Part shown: one piece after another, positions 44,917 to 53,661 of the stretch
Numbering within the stretch: position 1 is the stretch's first letter
Layout: each line of letters begins with the position of its first letter
From: Clostridium aestuarii
GTDB lineage: Bacteria; Bacillota; Clostridia; Clostridiales; Clostridiaceae
NCBI RefSeq assembly: GCF_026735135.1
Contig: NZ_JAPQER010000003.1
Coordinates: 428,513 to 492,512 of the forward strand
Reading direction: 5' to 3'
DNA: 64,000 nt
Translations under genes and position numbers: made by a program
The notes under the pieces: generated by a model
What the model was told of the DNA's origin: nothing
What the model saw: only the letters and a program-made list of their open reading frames with translations
Database searches by the model: none

Positions 44917-44972
44917 TTTTATAAAGATAGTTAAACATTCTACAAATAAAAGATGAATGATAGGAGGTAAAC

Positions 44973-46709
44973 ATGAAATACTTAAGAAAAATAGGAATAT
45001 TTTTATTGGTTGGTATTATGATTATGGCACTAGCTGGATGTGGAGCTTCTAAGAAAGCATCATCAGGTTCCGGTACTTTTGAGGGAGAAGCAAAAGGTAA
45101 AAATGGTGTAATTAAAGTTGAAGTTACTATTGAAAACAAAGAAATCAAGAAAATTGATGTTGTTGAGAATCATGAATCAGAATTTACTAAAGATACGTTT
45201 ACAAAGGTTATCGATACTATTATTGCAGCAAACAGTGCTGAAGTAGATGCAATTTCAGGAGCTACAATAACAAGTTCAGCAATAATATCTGCAGTAGCAG
45301 ATGCTGTTAAAAAATCAGGAATTGAATTAACTCCTAAAAAAACTACTGAAGCTTCAGCAAAAGCTGAAAACACATCAACAGATGTTGTTATAGTAGGTGC
45401 AGGTGGTGCTGGTTTTACAGCAGCTATTGAAGCAAAAGAAAATGGTGCAAATGTTATATTAGTAGAGAAAAATGCAGTTGTTGGTGGTAACACTAATTTT
45501 GCAACTGGTGGATTAAATGCGGCAGAAACAAAAGCTCAGAAAGAAAAAGGAATTGACGATAGTGTTGAATTATTCTATCAAGACACTATGAAAGGTGGAA
45601 AAAATAAAAACAATCCTGAATTAGTAAAAGTATTAACTGAAAATGCTACTAAAACAGTTGATTGGTTAACTGAAAGAGGCGCTGATTTATCTGATGTAGG
45701 AAGAATGGGTGGAGCTAGCGTTAATAGATGTCACAGACCTACAGGAGGAGCAGCAGTAGGAGCTCACTTAGTTGAAGTGTTACACACAAAAGCTAAAGAA
45801 CTTGGGGTTGAAATAAGAACAGAAACAAAAGCTGTAGAAATATTACATGAAGGTAATAAAGTTACTGGTATAAAAGTAAAAGATGGTAAAGGTAATGAAT
45901 ATAATATAAATGCTAAAGCTACAATTATTACTACTGGTGGTTTTGGAGCTAGCCAAGATATGGTTATAAAATTTAAACCAGAATTAAAAGGTTTTGGAAC
46001 AACTAATGGACCAGGAGCTACAGGAGATGCTATTAATCTTGTACAACCATTAGATGTAGCATTAGTTGATATGACAGAAATACAAACACATCCAACAGTA
46101 GTACCTGGTAAAGGTAAACTTATAACAGAAGCTGTTAGAGGTAATGGTGCAATATTAGTTAATAGACAAGCTAAAAGATTTATAAATGAATTAGAAACAA
46201 GAGATGTAGTTTCTAAAGCTGAATTAGAACAAGAAGGACAAACAGCATTTTTAGTATTCGATCAAAATGTAAGAGAAAGTTTAAAAGCAATAGAAAAATA
46301 TGCTAAACTTGGTTTGCTAACAGAAGCATCTTCAGTAAAAGAATTAGCTGAAAAAATTGGTGTAGATGCTGCTGAATTAGAAAAAACAGTAAACACGTAT
46401 AATTCATATGTACAAGCTAAGGAAGATAAAGATTTTAAAAGATCAAATATGAAAACTCAACTTAACAAAGCTTCATTCTATGCTGTTGAAGTTGGTCCAG
46501 CAGTACATCATACTATGGGTGGATTAAAAATCAATACTGAAGCTCAAGTAATAACTAACGCTGGTGAAGTAGTTCAAGGATTATTTGCGGCTGGAGAAGT
46601 TACTGGTGGAGTACACGGAGCTAACAGATTAGGTGGAAATGCAGTAGCAGATATCACAACATTTGGTAGAATAGCTGGTAAAAATGCAGTTGAATTAGCT
46701 AAAAAATAA
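44973..46709 (+). CDS. Extracellular FMN-domain fumarate reductase-like lipoprotein
   Basis: This 578-residue protein is exported: the signal ends LAGC (C23). Residues 35-115 are an FMN_bind domain with a perfect ApbE site D92-A-I-S95-G-A-T98. Residues 136-578 are a FAD flavoprotein of the fumarate reductase/flavocytochrome c class: VGAGGAGFTAA near residue 141, QTHPT (H373), LITEAVRGNGA (T385, E386), NELETRD (R410), VHHTMGG (H512) and GANRLGGNA (R552). By offset these match the substrate-binding and proton-donor residues known in Shewanella Fcc3, so fumarate is the best substrate guess. The FMN domain replaces the heme domain of Fcc3. Urocanate or other enoates remain possible. Confidence 0.93.
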   Translation: MKYLRKIGIFLLVGIMIMALAGCGASKKASSGSGTFEGEAKGKNGVIKVEVTIENKEIKKIDVVENHESEFTKDTFTKVIDTIIAANSAEVDAISGATITSSAIISAVADAVKKSGIELTPKKTTEASAKAENTSTDVVIVGAGGAGFTAAIEAKENGANVILVEKNAVVGGNTNFATGGLNAAETKAQKEKGIDDSVELFYQDTMKGGKNKNNPELVKVLTENATKTVDWLTERGADLSDVGRMGGASVNRCHRPTGGAAVGAHLVEVLHTKAKELGVEIRTETKAVEILHEGNKVTGIKVKDGKGNEYNINAKATIITTGGFGASQDMVIKFKPELKGFGTTNGPGATGDAINLVQPLDVALVDMTEIQTHPTVVPGKGKLITEAVRGNGAILVNRQAKRFINELETRDVVSKAELEQEGQTAFLVFDQNVRESLKAIEKYAKLGLLTEASSVKELAEKIGVDAAELEKTVNTYNSYVQAKEDKDFKRSNMKTQLNKASFYAVEVGPAVHHTMGGLKINTEAQVITNAGEVVQGLFAAGEVTGGVHGANRLGGNAVADITTFGRIAGKNAVELAKK

Positions 46710-46720
46710 TTATTAAATTT

Positions 46721-46758
46721 AAAGAGTCTTAAACTGAATGGTTTAAGGCTCTTTTATA
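46721..46758 (+). terminator. Terminator of the reductase gene
   Basis: A 14-bp stem with one wobble (AAAGAGTCTTAAAC 46721-46734, GTTTAAGGCTCTTT 46741-46754) runs into TTTTATATT. Confidence 0.85.
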
Positions 46759-46840
46759 TTGTTTGGTGATTATTATATCACTTACTAGTTATTTGCTGAA
46801 TATGCTATATTGAAAAAGTAAATAAAAAGGGTGAGAAATA

Positions 46841-48124
46841 TTGCAAATACATGTTGTTAGACCTGGAGATAGCTTATGGAGTATTTCTATGTTATATGGA
46901 ATTCCTTTAAAACAATTAATTCAAGCAAATGAAGTGCCTAATCCAACTAATCTAGTACCTGGTCAAGCACTTGTTATACCAATTTGGGGTAAATTCCATT
47001 GGGTACAGCCAGGTGAAAGCTTGTTTGATATAAGCAGGCAATATAATATTCCTATTTCTGAAATTATACGGATTAATCGAATTATTAATCCATATATGCT
47101 TCCGGTCGGTTTTAGACTATATATTCCTCCACAACCTCGTGTTGAAGTTGATATTGGTGCATATATTGATCCTGAAATTACAGGAAAAAATTCAGCACAG
47201 GAAGTAGATAAAGTTGGAGAAAATTTAACTTTTCTTTCTATATTTAGCTATCATGTAAATAGTGATGGAACCTTAACCCCATTAATGGATGAACCATCTA
47301 TTAATGCAGCCTACAAAAATAAAGTAATGCCTTTAATGGTTTTAACTAATTTTGCAGAGGGAACATTTAGTACTGAAATAGCTACTGCCATATTTACTAA
47401 TGAAGCTTTACAAGATAAAGTATTGGATGAAGCAATGAAAATTATGGATCAAAAAGGATATAAGGGATTAGATTTTGATTTTGAATACTTAGGAGCTGAA
47501 AATCGGCAAAGATATAATCAATTTCTAAGAAAAGCTGCTGATAGAGTGAAGAAAAAAGGGTATTTTATATCTTCTGCATTAGCCCCAAAAATATCAAAAG
47601 ATCAACCTGGAGTATTATATGAAGGACATGACTATGAAGCTCAGGGTAATATTGTAGATTTTATATTTTTTATGACCTATGAATGGGGATGGTCAGGTAG
47701 TTCACCAATGGCTGTAGCACCTATAGATAAAGTGCGTGAAGTGATGGAGTATGCTGTGTCTGTGGTTCCTAAAAATAAAATCATGATGGGTATACCATTA
47801 TATGGATATGACTGGACGTTACCATATATAAAAGGAGGACAATGGGCTAAATCAATTAGTCCTCAGCAAGCAGTCCAATTAGCTGCTAAGTATAGAGTTA
47901 GTATTCAATATGATACTGTTTCTCAATCACCATACTTTAATTATGTTGATGAGCAGGGAAAAGTACATGAAGTTTGGTTTGAAGATGCAAGAAGTATTCA
48001 AGCTAAATTTAATCTTGTAAAAGAATTAGGAATAAGAGGATTTTTCTATTGGGTATTAGGAAATGATTTTCCACAAAATTGGCTACTTATTCAAGATAAT
48101 TTCATTATTAAGAAACGAGTGTAA
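46841..48124 (+). CDS. LysM-GH18 spore peptidoglycan hydrolase (YaaH/SleL-like)
   Basis: This 427-residue protein has two LysM domains (residues 2-46, HVVRPGDSLWSISMLYGIP; and 52-96, HWVQPGESLFDISRQYNIP) and a glycoside hydrolase family 18 domain from about residue 105. The GH18 catalytic motif is GLDFDFEYLG near residue 210, with the Glu as proton donor, and ends with FYWVLGND. YaaH/SleL N-acetylglucosaminidases cut spore cortex fragments during germination and are made in the mother cell without a signal peptide, as here. The start is TTG 46841 behind AAAGGGTGAG. It fits with the germinant receptor near the window start. Confidence 0.93.
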   Translation: MQIHVVRPGDSLWSISMLYGIPLKQLIQANEVPNPTNLVPGQALVIPIWGKFHWVQPGESLFDISRQYNIPISEIIRINRIINPYMLPVGFRLYIPPQPRVEVDIGAYIDPEITGKNSAQEVDKVGENLTFLSIFSYHVNSDGTLTPLMDEPSINAAYKNKVMPLMVLTNFAEGTFSTEIATAIFTNEALQDKVLDEAMKIMDQKGYKGLDFDFEYLGAENRQRYNQFLRKAADRVKKKGYFISSALAPKISKDQPGVLYEGHDYEAQGNIVDFIFFMTYEWGWSGSSPMAVAPIDKVREVMEYAVSVVPKNKIMMGIPLYGYDWTLPYIKGGQWAKSISPQQAVQLAAKYRVSIQYDTVSQSPYFNYVDEQGKVHEVWFEDARSIQAKFNLVKELGIRGFFYWVLGNDFPQNWLLIQDNFIIKKRV

Positions 48125-48147
48125 ATTAAAAAAATTAATGATTTTAG

Positions 48148-48190
48148 AACCAGTAAATCTCAGTTTAGAAAAGAGAGTTACTGGTTTTTG
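48148..48190 (+). terminator. Terminator after the LysM-GH18 gene
   Basis: AACCAGTAA (48148-48156) pairs with TTACTGGTT (48178-48186), with a long loop and following T's. Confidence 0.7.
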
Positions 48191-48257
48191 TTAATATATG
48201 ATATAATTTATAAAAATATAGCTTTTAAGAAAAATAAGTAAATAGGAGGAACCTCTA

Positions 48258-49256
48258 ATGGAAGAAGATAATAAAAAAATTAAAGAAAAGAAATGTATAA
48301 TTGATGTAATAGATAATATAATTAATGCTTTAATTATTGTTTCAATTTTTATACTTTTTTTAAATATATCAGGAAATATTAATAATAAAATAACATTTGC
48401 TGCTTTTGTAGTTATTTTTTCTTCAGGGATTTTTTTAAAACCATTAAAGGATGGTATTAGTAAGAGGAAAGAAAGATTTTTATCTACATTTGAGGTACTT
48501 ATACTTGTTTTACAAGGAATGATTGTTGTTTCTTTTATTTTTTGTTTATATTTAGTTATGTTTTCAAATAATTTGGAGCTAAGAAAATACTATTATTTAT
48601 GTATGGGCACTTTTAGTATAATTATTGCTATTTTAGTTGGAAAAGGAATTGCTAATTTCATAAAATCCATTGAAGATGTAAGAAAAGAAAATGCAGATTC
48701 AAGTAAATATTTAAAAATTGTATTTAAAGGTTTATTTACACTTGCAGTGTGCGTTATTCTACCGTTATATCAATTATATGAGCCTAAAGAAATCATTGAG
48801 CTAAGTAACTTAGAAAAACCGTATAAACTTGAAATAACAAAGGTTAAAAGAGAGTTTGATACTAATGATTTGAGGAATTTATCAAAAAGTAGTGAACATA
48901 TAGGGTGTATTACAGACAAAAAAATAATTAATGATTTCCATGAATCTATTTCTAATTTAAGAATAGAAAATATTCGATATTTAGAGAATTTTAATTATGA
49001 AATAAGAAAAGAAAAAAATTATCCCTATTATGAAATTACTCCTATATATAAGACATTAGATGGACCGGCTTTTGGGAAAAGCATAAAGGATGGGTATATA
49101 TATGAAATAAAATTTTATGAAGATGGCGAAATGATTATTAATAGTAGGAATTTAAATCGTAAATTCTTAAAAAATAATTATGTAAAAAGATTTGAGTTAC
49201 CTGTTTCAGATAAAATAGTTAAAGAAGTTAGAAATGTTATAGAAAACTTAAAATAA
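48258..49256 (+). CDS. Membrane protein of unknown function
   Basis: I do not recognise this 332-residue protein. Five hydrophobic segments can be seen, at about residues 20-40, 45-62, 82-104, 114-138 and 155-178, followed by a soluble C-terminal half of about 150 residues with many charged residues and a YPYYEITPIYKTLDG stretch. The start ATG 48258 follows TAGGAGGA. It is a single gene between two spaced neighbours. The layout (membrane bundle plus C-terminal domain) allows a sensor, transporter accessory or envelope role, but no motif decides between them. Confidence 0.7.
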   Translation: MEEDNKKIKEKKCIIDVIDNIINALIIVSIFILFLNISGNINNKITFAAFVVIFSSGIFLKPLKDGISKRKERFLSTFEVLILVLQGMIVVSFIFCLYLVMFSNNLELRKYYYLCMGTFSIIIAILVGKGIANFIKSIEDVRKENADSSKYLKIVFKGLFTLAVCVILPLYQLYEPKEIIELSNLEKPYKLEITKVKREFDTNDLRNLSKSSEHIGCITDKKIINDFHESISNLRIENIRYLENFNYEIRKEKNYPYYEITPIYKTLDGPAFGKSIKDGYIYEIKFYEDGEMIINSRNLNRKFLKNNYVKRFELPVSDKIVKEVRNVIENLK

Positions 49257-49345
49257 AAGATGAGTGTACTATTATTATATTATTCACAAATTTATTGTTC
49301 TCGGTATATGATATAAAATCAGAAAGTTTATACGGAGGATAGTAA

Positions 49346-49666
49346 ATGATAAAAGAAATATCAACTTTAAATTTTAAAGAAGAAGTATTATCTACAGATA
49401 AACTGGTTGTAGCAGATTTTTGGGCACCATGGTGTGGTCCATGCAGGATGGTTGGACCTATAATAGAAGAACTATCAAAAGAATTAGGAGAAGAGGTTAA
49501 GTTTGTAAAAATTAATATCGATGCAAATGGGAGGTTAGCGGATACTCTTAGAATTGAGAGCATTCCAACTATAATGATAATAAAGGATGGTAAAGTTAAG
49601 AAAAAAATAGTAGGATTTAAACCTAAAAATCAATTATTGAAAAGTATAAAAAAGGTCCTAAAGTAA
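49346..49666 (+). CDS. trxA: Thioredoxin
   Basis: This 106-residue cytosolic protein keeps other proteins reduced. The active site is WAPWCGPCRM with both Cys near residues 32 and 35, and the cis-Pro is in SIPTIMII near residue 75. The thioredoxin fold is complete. No thioredoxin reductase gene is next to it. ATG 49346 follows GGAGGA. The sequence is a little unlike housekeeping TrxA (LNFKEEVLSTDKLVVADFW start), but the length and motifs leave little doubt. Confidence 0.95.
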   Translation: MIKEISTLNFKEEVLSTDKLVVADFWAPWCGPCRMVGPIIEELSKELGEEVKFVKINIDANGRLADTLRIESIPTIMIIKDGKVKKKIVGFKPKNQLLKSIKKVLK

Positions 49667-49728
49667 AAAAAATAATAAGTTTAGAGTGAAATGTTTACTT
49701 AGGAAAAATTAAGTCTCAGGAATTATAC

Positions 49729-49890
49729 TTGACACTTAATAATATTAGATTATAGCATTAAAAATTTAAAGGAAGAAAAGAAAGTTATTTCTAATATAGT
49801 TCAGTAGTAGTCATATAACTAAATTTATATATTTAAGTCAAACTAAAAGCCTATTATTTAAAGTTTTTCTTTAAAAATAGGCTTTTTTAT
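49729..49890 (+). ncRNA. Candidate small RNA between trxA and the M16C protease gene
   Basis: The 353-base gap has TTGACA (49729-49734), 16 bases, TATAGC (49751-49756), a transcribed stretch of about 125 bases and a strong terminator: AAAAGCCTATT (49845-49855) with the complementary AATAGGCTTTT (49876-49886) and T's. Between them AGTTAT and ATAACT can pair. A purine-rich AAAGGAAG sits near the predicted 5' end, but no good start codon follows it. It may be a small RNA, or the terminator may only end trxA read-through. Confidence 0.4.
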
Positions 49891-50019
49891 TCTTTATATA
49901 TCAAGTATTAGGAATTAAAATTTTAAAATTGGTGAAATTTAATATATATAGGTATATTATTCTCAGAAATATTTGGTAGAATATTAATTAGATATATATT
50001 AAAAAGAGGAGGCAATTGA

Positions 50020-52947
50020 ATGAATTTTGAGCTTAGTAAAATATATCATGGTTTTAAATTAATTGAAGAAAGAGAAGTTGGAGAAATAAACTCCAAAGCA
50101 AGAATATTTGAACATGAAAAGAGTGGAGCAAGACTTTTGAATTTGCAAAATGATGATGATAATAAAGTTTTTGCAATAGGTTTTAGAACACCACCAAATG
50201 ATAGTACAGGTGTACCGCATATTATGGAACATTCAGTGCTTTGTGGATCGAAAAAATTTCCAATAAAAGATCCATTTGTGGAACTTGCTAAAGGGTCATT
50301 AAATACTTTTTTAAATGCTATGACGTATTCAGATAAAACGTTATATCCTATTGCAAGTAAAAATGGAAAAGACTTTTTCAATCTAATGGATGTATATTTA
50401 GATGCAGTATTCCATCCTAATATATATAAATATCCTGAAATTTTAATGCAGGAAGGATGGCACTATGAGCTTAACAGCAAAGATGAAGAAATAACATATA
50501 AGGGAGTAGTATATAACGAAATGAAGGGAGCTTTTTCATCACCAGATGATGCTCTTTACAGAAGAATTCAAGAATCTTTATTCCCAGATACTACTTATGG
50601 AGTAGAGTCTGGTGGAGATCCGGAATGTATACCAGACCTTACTTATGAACAGTTTATAGATTTTCATAAAAAGAATTATCATCCATCTAATAGTTATATA
50701 TATTTATATGGAAATGGAGATTTAGAAAAACAGCTTAAATTTATTGATGAAGAGTACTTAAATGAATTCGATAAGGCTCAAGTGGATTCAGCTATAGGGG
50801 TTCAAAAATCTTTTGGAGAAATTAAAGAGGTAAGACATGAATATCCTGTATCACCAGCAGATGAGTGTAAAGATAAAACATTTTTAAGTTTGAACTTTGT
50901 TATTGGAAGAAATACAGACCCAGAACTTTATCTAGCTTTTGAGATATTAGAATACTTGCTTTTAGAAACACAAGCAGCACCATTAAAAAAAGCACTTTTA
51001 GATGCTGGAATAGGCAAAGATATATATGGTTTTTATGATACTAGTATTTTACAACCTGTATTTAGTATCATTGTAAAAAATTCAAATGAAGATAAAAAAG
51101 ATGAGTTCAAAAAAATAGTTTTTGATACTTTAAAAGAACTTGTACAAAATGGTATTGATAAAAAACTAGTAGAAGCATGTATAAATATAAAAGAGTTTAG
51201 ATTAAGAGAAGCTGATACAAGAACATACCCTAAAGGCTTGATTTATTATACTAAAGCTTTAGAATGCTGGCTTCATGACGAAAATCCATTGACTCATTTG
51301 GAATATGAAAAGAGCCTTAAAAATATAAAAACTGCTTTAAATACAAATTATTTTGAAAAGCTTATAGAAGAATATTTAATAAATACGAAGCATAGTTCTA
51401 TTTTAATATTAAGTCCTAAAGCAGGATTAGCAGAGGAAAAATCTGAAAAAATAAAGAAAAAACTAAGTGAATATAAGGCATCGCTTTCAGAAGAAGAAAT
51501 AGATAAATTAGTAAAAGAAACAGAAGCTTTAAAAGAAAGACAAACAAGTGGAGAAAAAACGGAAGATTTAGAAAAGGTACCACTAATTTCCCTTGAAGAT
51601 ATAAATCCTAAATCAGAAGAAACTCCTATAGAAGAAAGAGAAATTGAAAATACTAAGATGTTGTTCCATTCAATGTTTACTAATAAGATAGTATATACAA
51701 GATTGATTTTTGATACTAGAGCTGTAGAAAAGGAGTTAATACCATATATTGGTCTGCTGTCAGGAATTATTGGGAAAATAGGGACTGAAAAATATAGCTA
51801 TATTGATTTAGCAAATGAAGTAAATATTTATACAGGCGGAATGGGATATATTGCCTCAAGTTATACTAAATATGATAAATTAGGGGAATTTATTCCTAAA
51901 TTCGTAGTTAAATCTAAGGCTTTAGTAGATAAAATTCCAAAGATGTTTGAACTTTTAGAGGAGATTATTTTAAATACTAAATTTAATGATAAAAAGAGAT
52001 TAAAAGAAATAATTCAGGAAATGAAATCTCGCTTAGAAATGGCTATCTTTGGTTCCGGACATATTGTAGCTGCAAATAGATTATTTTCATATTTTTCAGA
52101 AGCTGGAAAATATGAAGAACTTATATCAGGACTCGAATTTTTTGAGTTTATAAAAACATTAGAAAGAAATTTTGACGAAAAATATGATGAGATTGTTGAA
52201 AATTTAGAGAAAATTTCAACTGAAATATTTAATAAAAACAATTTACTTATGAGTATAGCTGGAGAAGAAGAGGAATACAAAGAAGCTGAAAAACATATAC
52301 CATCACTTTTAAATAAATTTAATAGTGGAACTTTGGAATATAAGAATTATGATTTTCAATTGAAAATATGTAATGAAGGACTATTGACTCAAGCAGATGT
52401 ACAATATGTTGCTAAAGGATGCAACTATAGAAAATTAGGATATGAATACAAAGGAAGTCTTCAAGTATTAAAAACTATAGCAAGTTTAGATTATCTATGG
52501 AATAATGTACGTGTAATGGGAGGAGCTTATGGAGCTTTTGGAAGCTTTGGCAAGAGTGGTAATATGTTCTTTGGATCATATCGTGATCCTAACTTAAAGG
52601 AAACCCTACAGGTTTATGATAATCTAGAAAACTATTTGATGAACTTTGATGCAGATGAAAGGGAAATGACAAAATATATAATAGGAACAGTAAGTAATTT
52701 AGATACGCCATTAACTCCACCAATGAAGGCAGATAGAGCTATAACATATTACTTAAGTAATATTACAGATCAAGATATTCAAAAGGAAAGAGATGAAGTT
52801 TTAAAGACTACTAAAGAAGATATAAAGGGCTTTGCGAATATGATTCATGAAGCTATGAAACAGAATTGCTTATGTGTTCTTGGAAATGAAGCTAAAATAA
52901 AACAAAATGAAGATATATTTTTTAATTTAGTAGATGTATTTAATTAA
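50020..52947 (+). CDS. M16C-family zinc metalloprotease (PreP-like)
   Basis: This 975-residue peptidase is of the M16C subfamily, whose members enclose and cut peptides in a chamber. The inverted zinc motif HxxEH is in VPHIMEHSVLCGSKKFP near residue 69, with the third ligand Glu likely in YKGVVYNEMKGAFS near residue 169. A coiled helical hinge rich in Glu and Lys lies at about residues 475-540, joining two halves. The length is normal. No signal peptide is present, so it acts in the cytosol, probably on peptide fragments. ATG 50020 follows AGAGGAGG. A terminator follows. Confidence 0.95.
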   Translation: MNFELSKIYHGFKLIEEREVGEINSKARIFEHEKSGARLLNLQNDDDNKVFAIGFRTPPNDSTGVPHIMEHSVLCGSKKFPIKDPFVELAKGSLNTFLNAMTYSDKTLYPIASKNGKDFFNLMDVYLDAVFHPNIYKYPEILMQEGWHYELNSKDEEITYKGVVYNEMKGAFSSPDDALYRRIQESLFPDTTYGVESGGDPECIPDLTYEQFIDFHKKNYHPSNSYIYLYGNGDLEKQLKFIDEEYLNEFDKAQVDSAIGVQKSFGEIKEVRHEYPVSPADECKDKTFLSLNFVIGRNTDPELYLAFEILEYLLLETQAAPLKKALLDAGIGKDIYGFYDTSILQPVFSIIVKNSNEDKKDEFKKIVFDTLKELVQNGIDKKLVEACINIKEFRLREADTRTYPKGLIYYTKALECWLHDENPLTHLEYEKSLKNIKTALNTNYFEKLIEEYLINTKHSSILILSPKAGLAEEKSEKIKKKLSEYKASLSEEEIDKLVKETEALKERQTSGEKTEDLEKVPLISLEDINPKSEETPIEEREIENTKMLFHSMFTNKIVYTRLIFDTRAVEKELIPYIGLLSGIIGKIGTEKYSYIDLANEVNIYTGGMGYIASSYTKYDKLGEFIPKFVVKSKALVDKIPKMFELLEEIILNTKFNDKKRLKEIIQEMKSRLEMAIFGSGHIVAANRLFSYFSEAGKYEELISGLEFFEFIKTLERNFDEKYDEIVENLEKISTEIFNKNNLLMSIAGEEEEYKEAEKHIPSLLNKFNSGTLEYKNYDFQLKICNEGLLTQADVQYVAKGCNYRKLGYEYKGSLQVLKTIASLDYLWNNVRVMGGAYGAFGSFGKSGNMFFGSYRDPNLKETLQVYDNLENYLMNFDADEREMTKYIIGTVSNLDTPLTPPMKADRAITYYLSNITDQDIQKERDEVLKTTKEDIKGFANMIHEAMKQNCLCVLGNEAKIKQNEDIFFNLVDVFN

Positions 52948-52972
52948 ATTGGAAAATAGAGTTTAAATTTAA

Positions 52973-53010
52973 AATAACTGCTGACAGATAACAATCAGCA
53001 GTTATTTTTA
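52973..53010 (+). terminator. Terminator after the M16C protease gene
   Basis: The arms AATAACTGCTGA (52973-52984) and TCAGCAGTTATT (52995-53006) are exact complements with a 10-base loop, followed by TTTAT. Confidence 0.88.
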
Positions 53011-53040
53011 TGTATAATAGTATTAGAGGTGATATAGAAA

Positions 53041-53547
53041 ATGAAAGAATTTAGTGAAATTTGGACAATCTATTGTGAGTCATTTCCAGAAGATGAGCGT
53101 AGAACTGCAAGGCAGCAAAAAGAAATTTTAAGTAATGACTACTATAAATTAAAATCTATATATTATGATAATGTATTGGCTGGATTTTATGGTTTATGGC
53201 ATTTAGAGCATTTTATATTTATTGAACATATAGCTATTGATAAAAAACTTAGGGGGAAAGGTTATGGAAGTAGGACAATAAAAGAAATTATACGTAAATC
53301 TGATAAAAAAATAATATTAGAGGTAGAAAAACCTAAAAACTATGAAGCAAAGAAGAGAATAGAATTTTATGAAAAGTTAGGGTTTCACCTTAATTACTAT
53401 GATTATGAACAACCTGCATATGATGAAACTAAAGAAAGTGTATCTTTAATGATAATGTCATATCCAAATAAAATTGCGACAGATGAGTTTAAAATAATTA
53501 AAAATGAACTTTATAATAGAGTATATCTATATAACAAAACATATTAA
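53041..53547 (+). CDS. GNAT-family N-acetyltransferase
   Basis: This 168-residue protein has the GNAT fold: FSEIWTIYCESFPEDERRTARQQ at the start, the strand FIFIEHIAIDKKLRGKGYGSRTI near residue 62 with the acetyl-CoA loop (RxxGxG), and ARRIEFYEKLGF-like KKRIEFYEKLGF near residue 105. The acceptor may be a small molecule or a protein and cannot be deduced. ATG 53041 follows GAGGTGATATAG; the ribosome site partly overlaps the end of the upstream terminator region. It is a single gene. Confidence 0.88.
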   Translation: MKEFSEIWTIYCESFPEDERRTARQQKEILSNDYYKLKSIYYDNVLAGFYGLWHLEHFIFIEHIAIDKKLRGKGYGSRTIKEIIRKSDKKIILEVEKPKNYEAKKRIEFYEKLGFHLNYYDYEQPAYDETKESVSLMIMSYPNKIATDEFKIIKNELYNRVYLYNKTY

Positions 53548-53618
53548 TTTTTATTTTAGTTGAAAAAATTATTTATATATATGTGGCTTGAAATTTTTGT
53601 ATGAATGTGATACGTTAT

Positions 53619-53638
53619 ACATGAAACCGGTCACATGT
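53619..53638. promoter_or_regulatory. LacI-type operator before the regulator's own gene
   Basis: ACATG-N9-CACATGT (53619-53638) surrounds the core TGAAACCGGTCACA (53622-53635), which fits the LacI/CcpA-type pattern TGnAAnCGnTnnCA. It lies 24 bases before ATG 53662 and overlaps a possible -10 (TTATAC 53615-53620). It shares its ACATG/ACATGT ends with the site at 54733. Autoregulation is likely; CcpA binding is the alternative. Confidence 0.6.
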
Positions 53639-53661
53639 TTTGTAATATTAGGAGGAATAAG

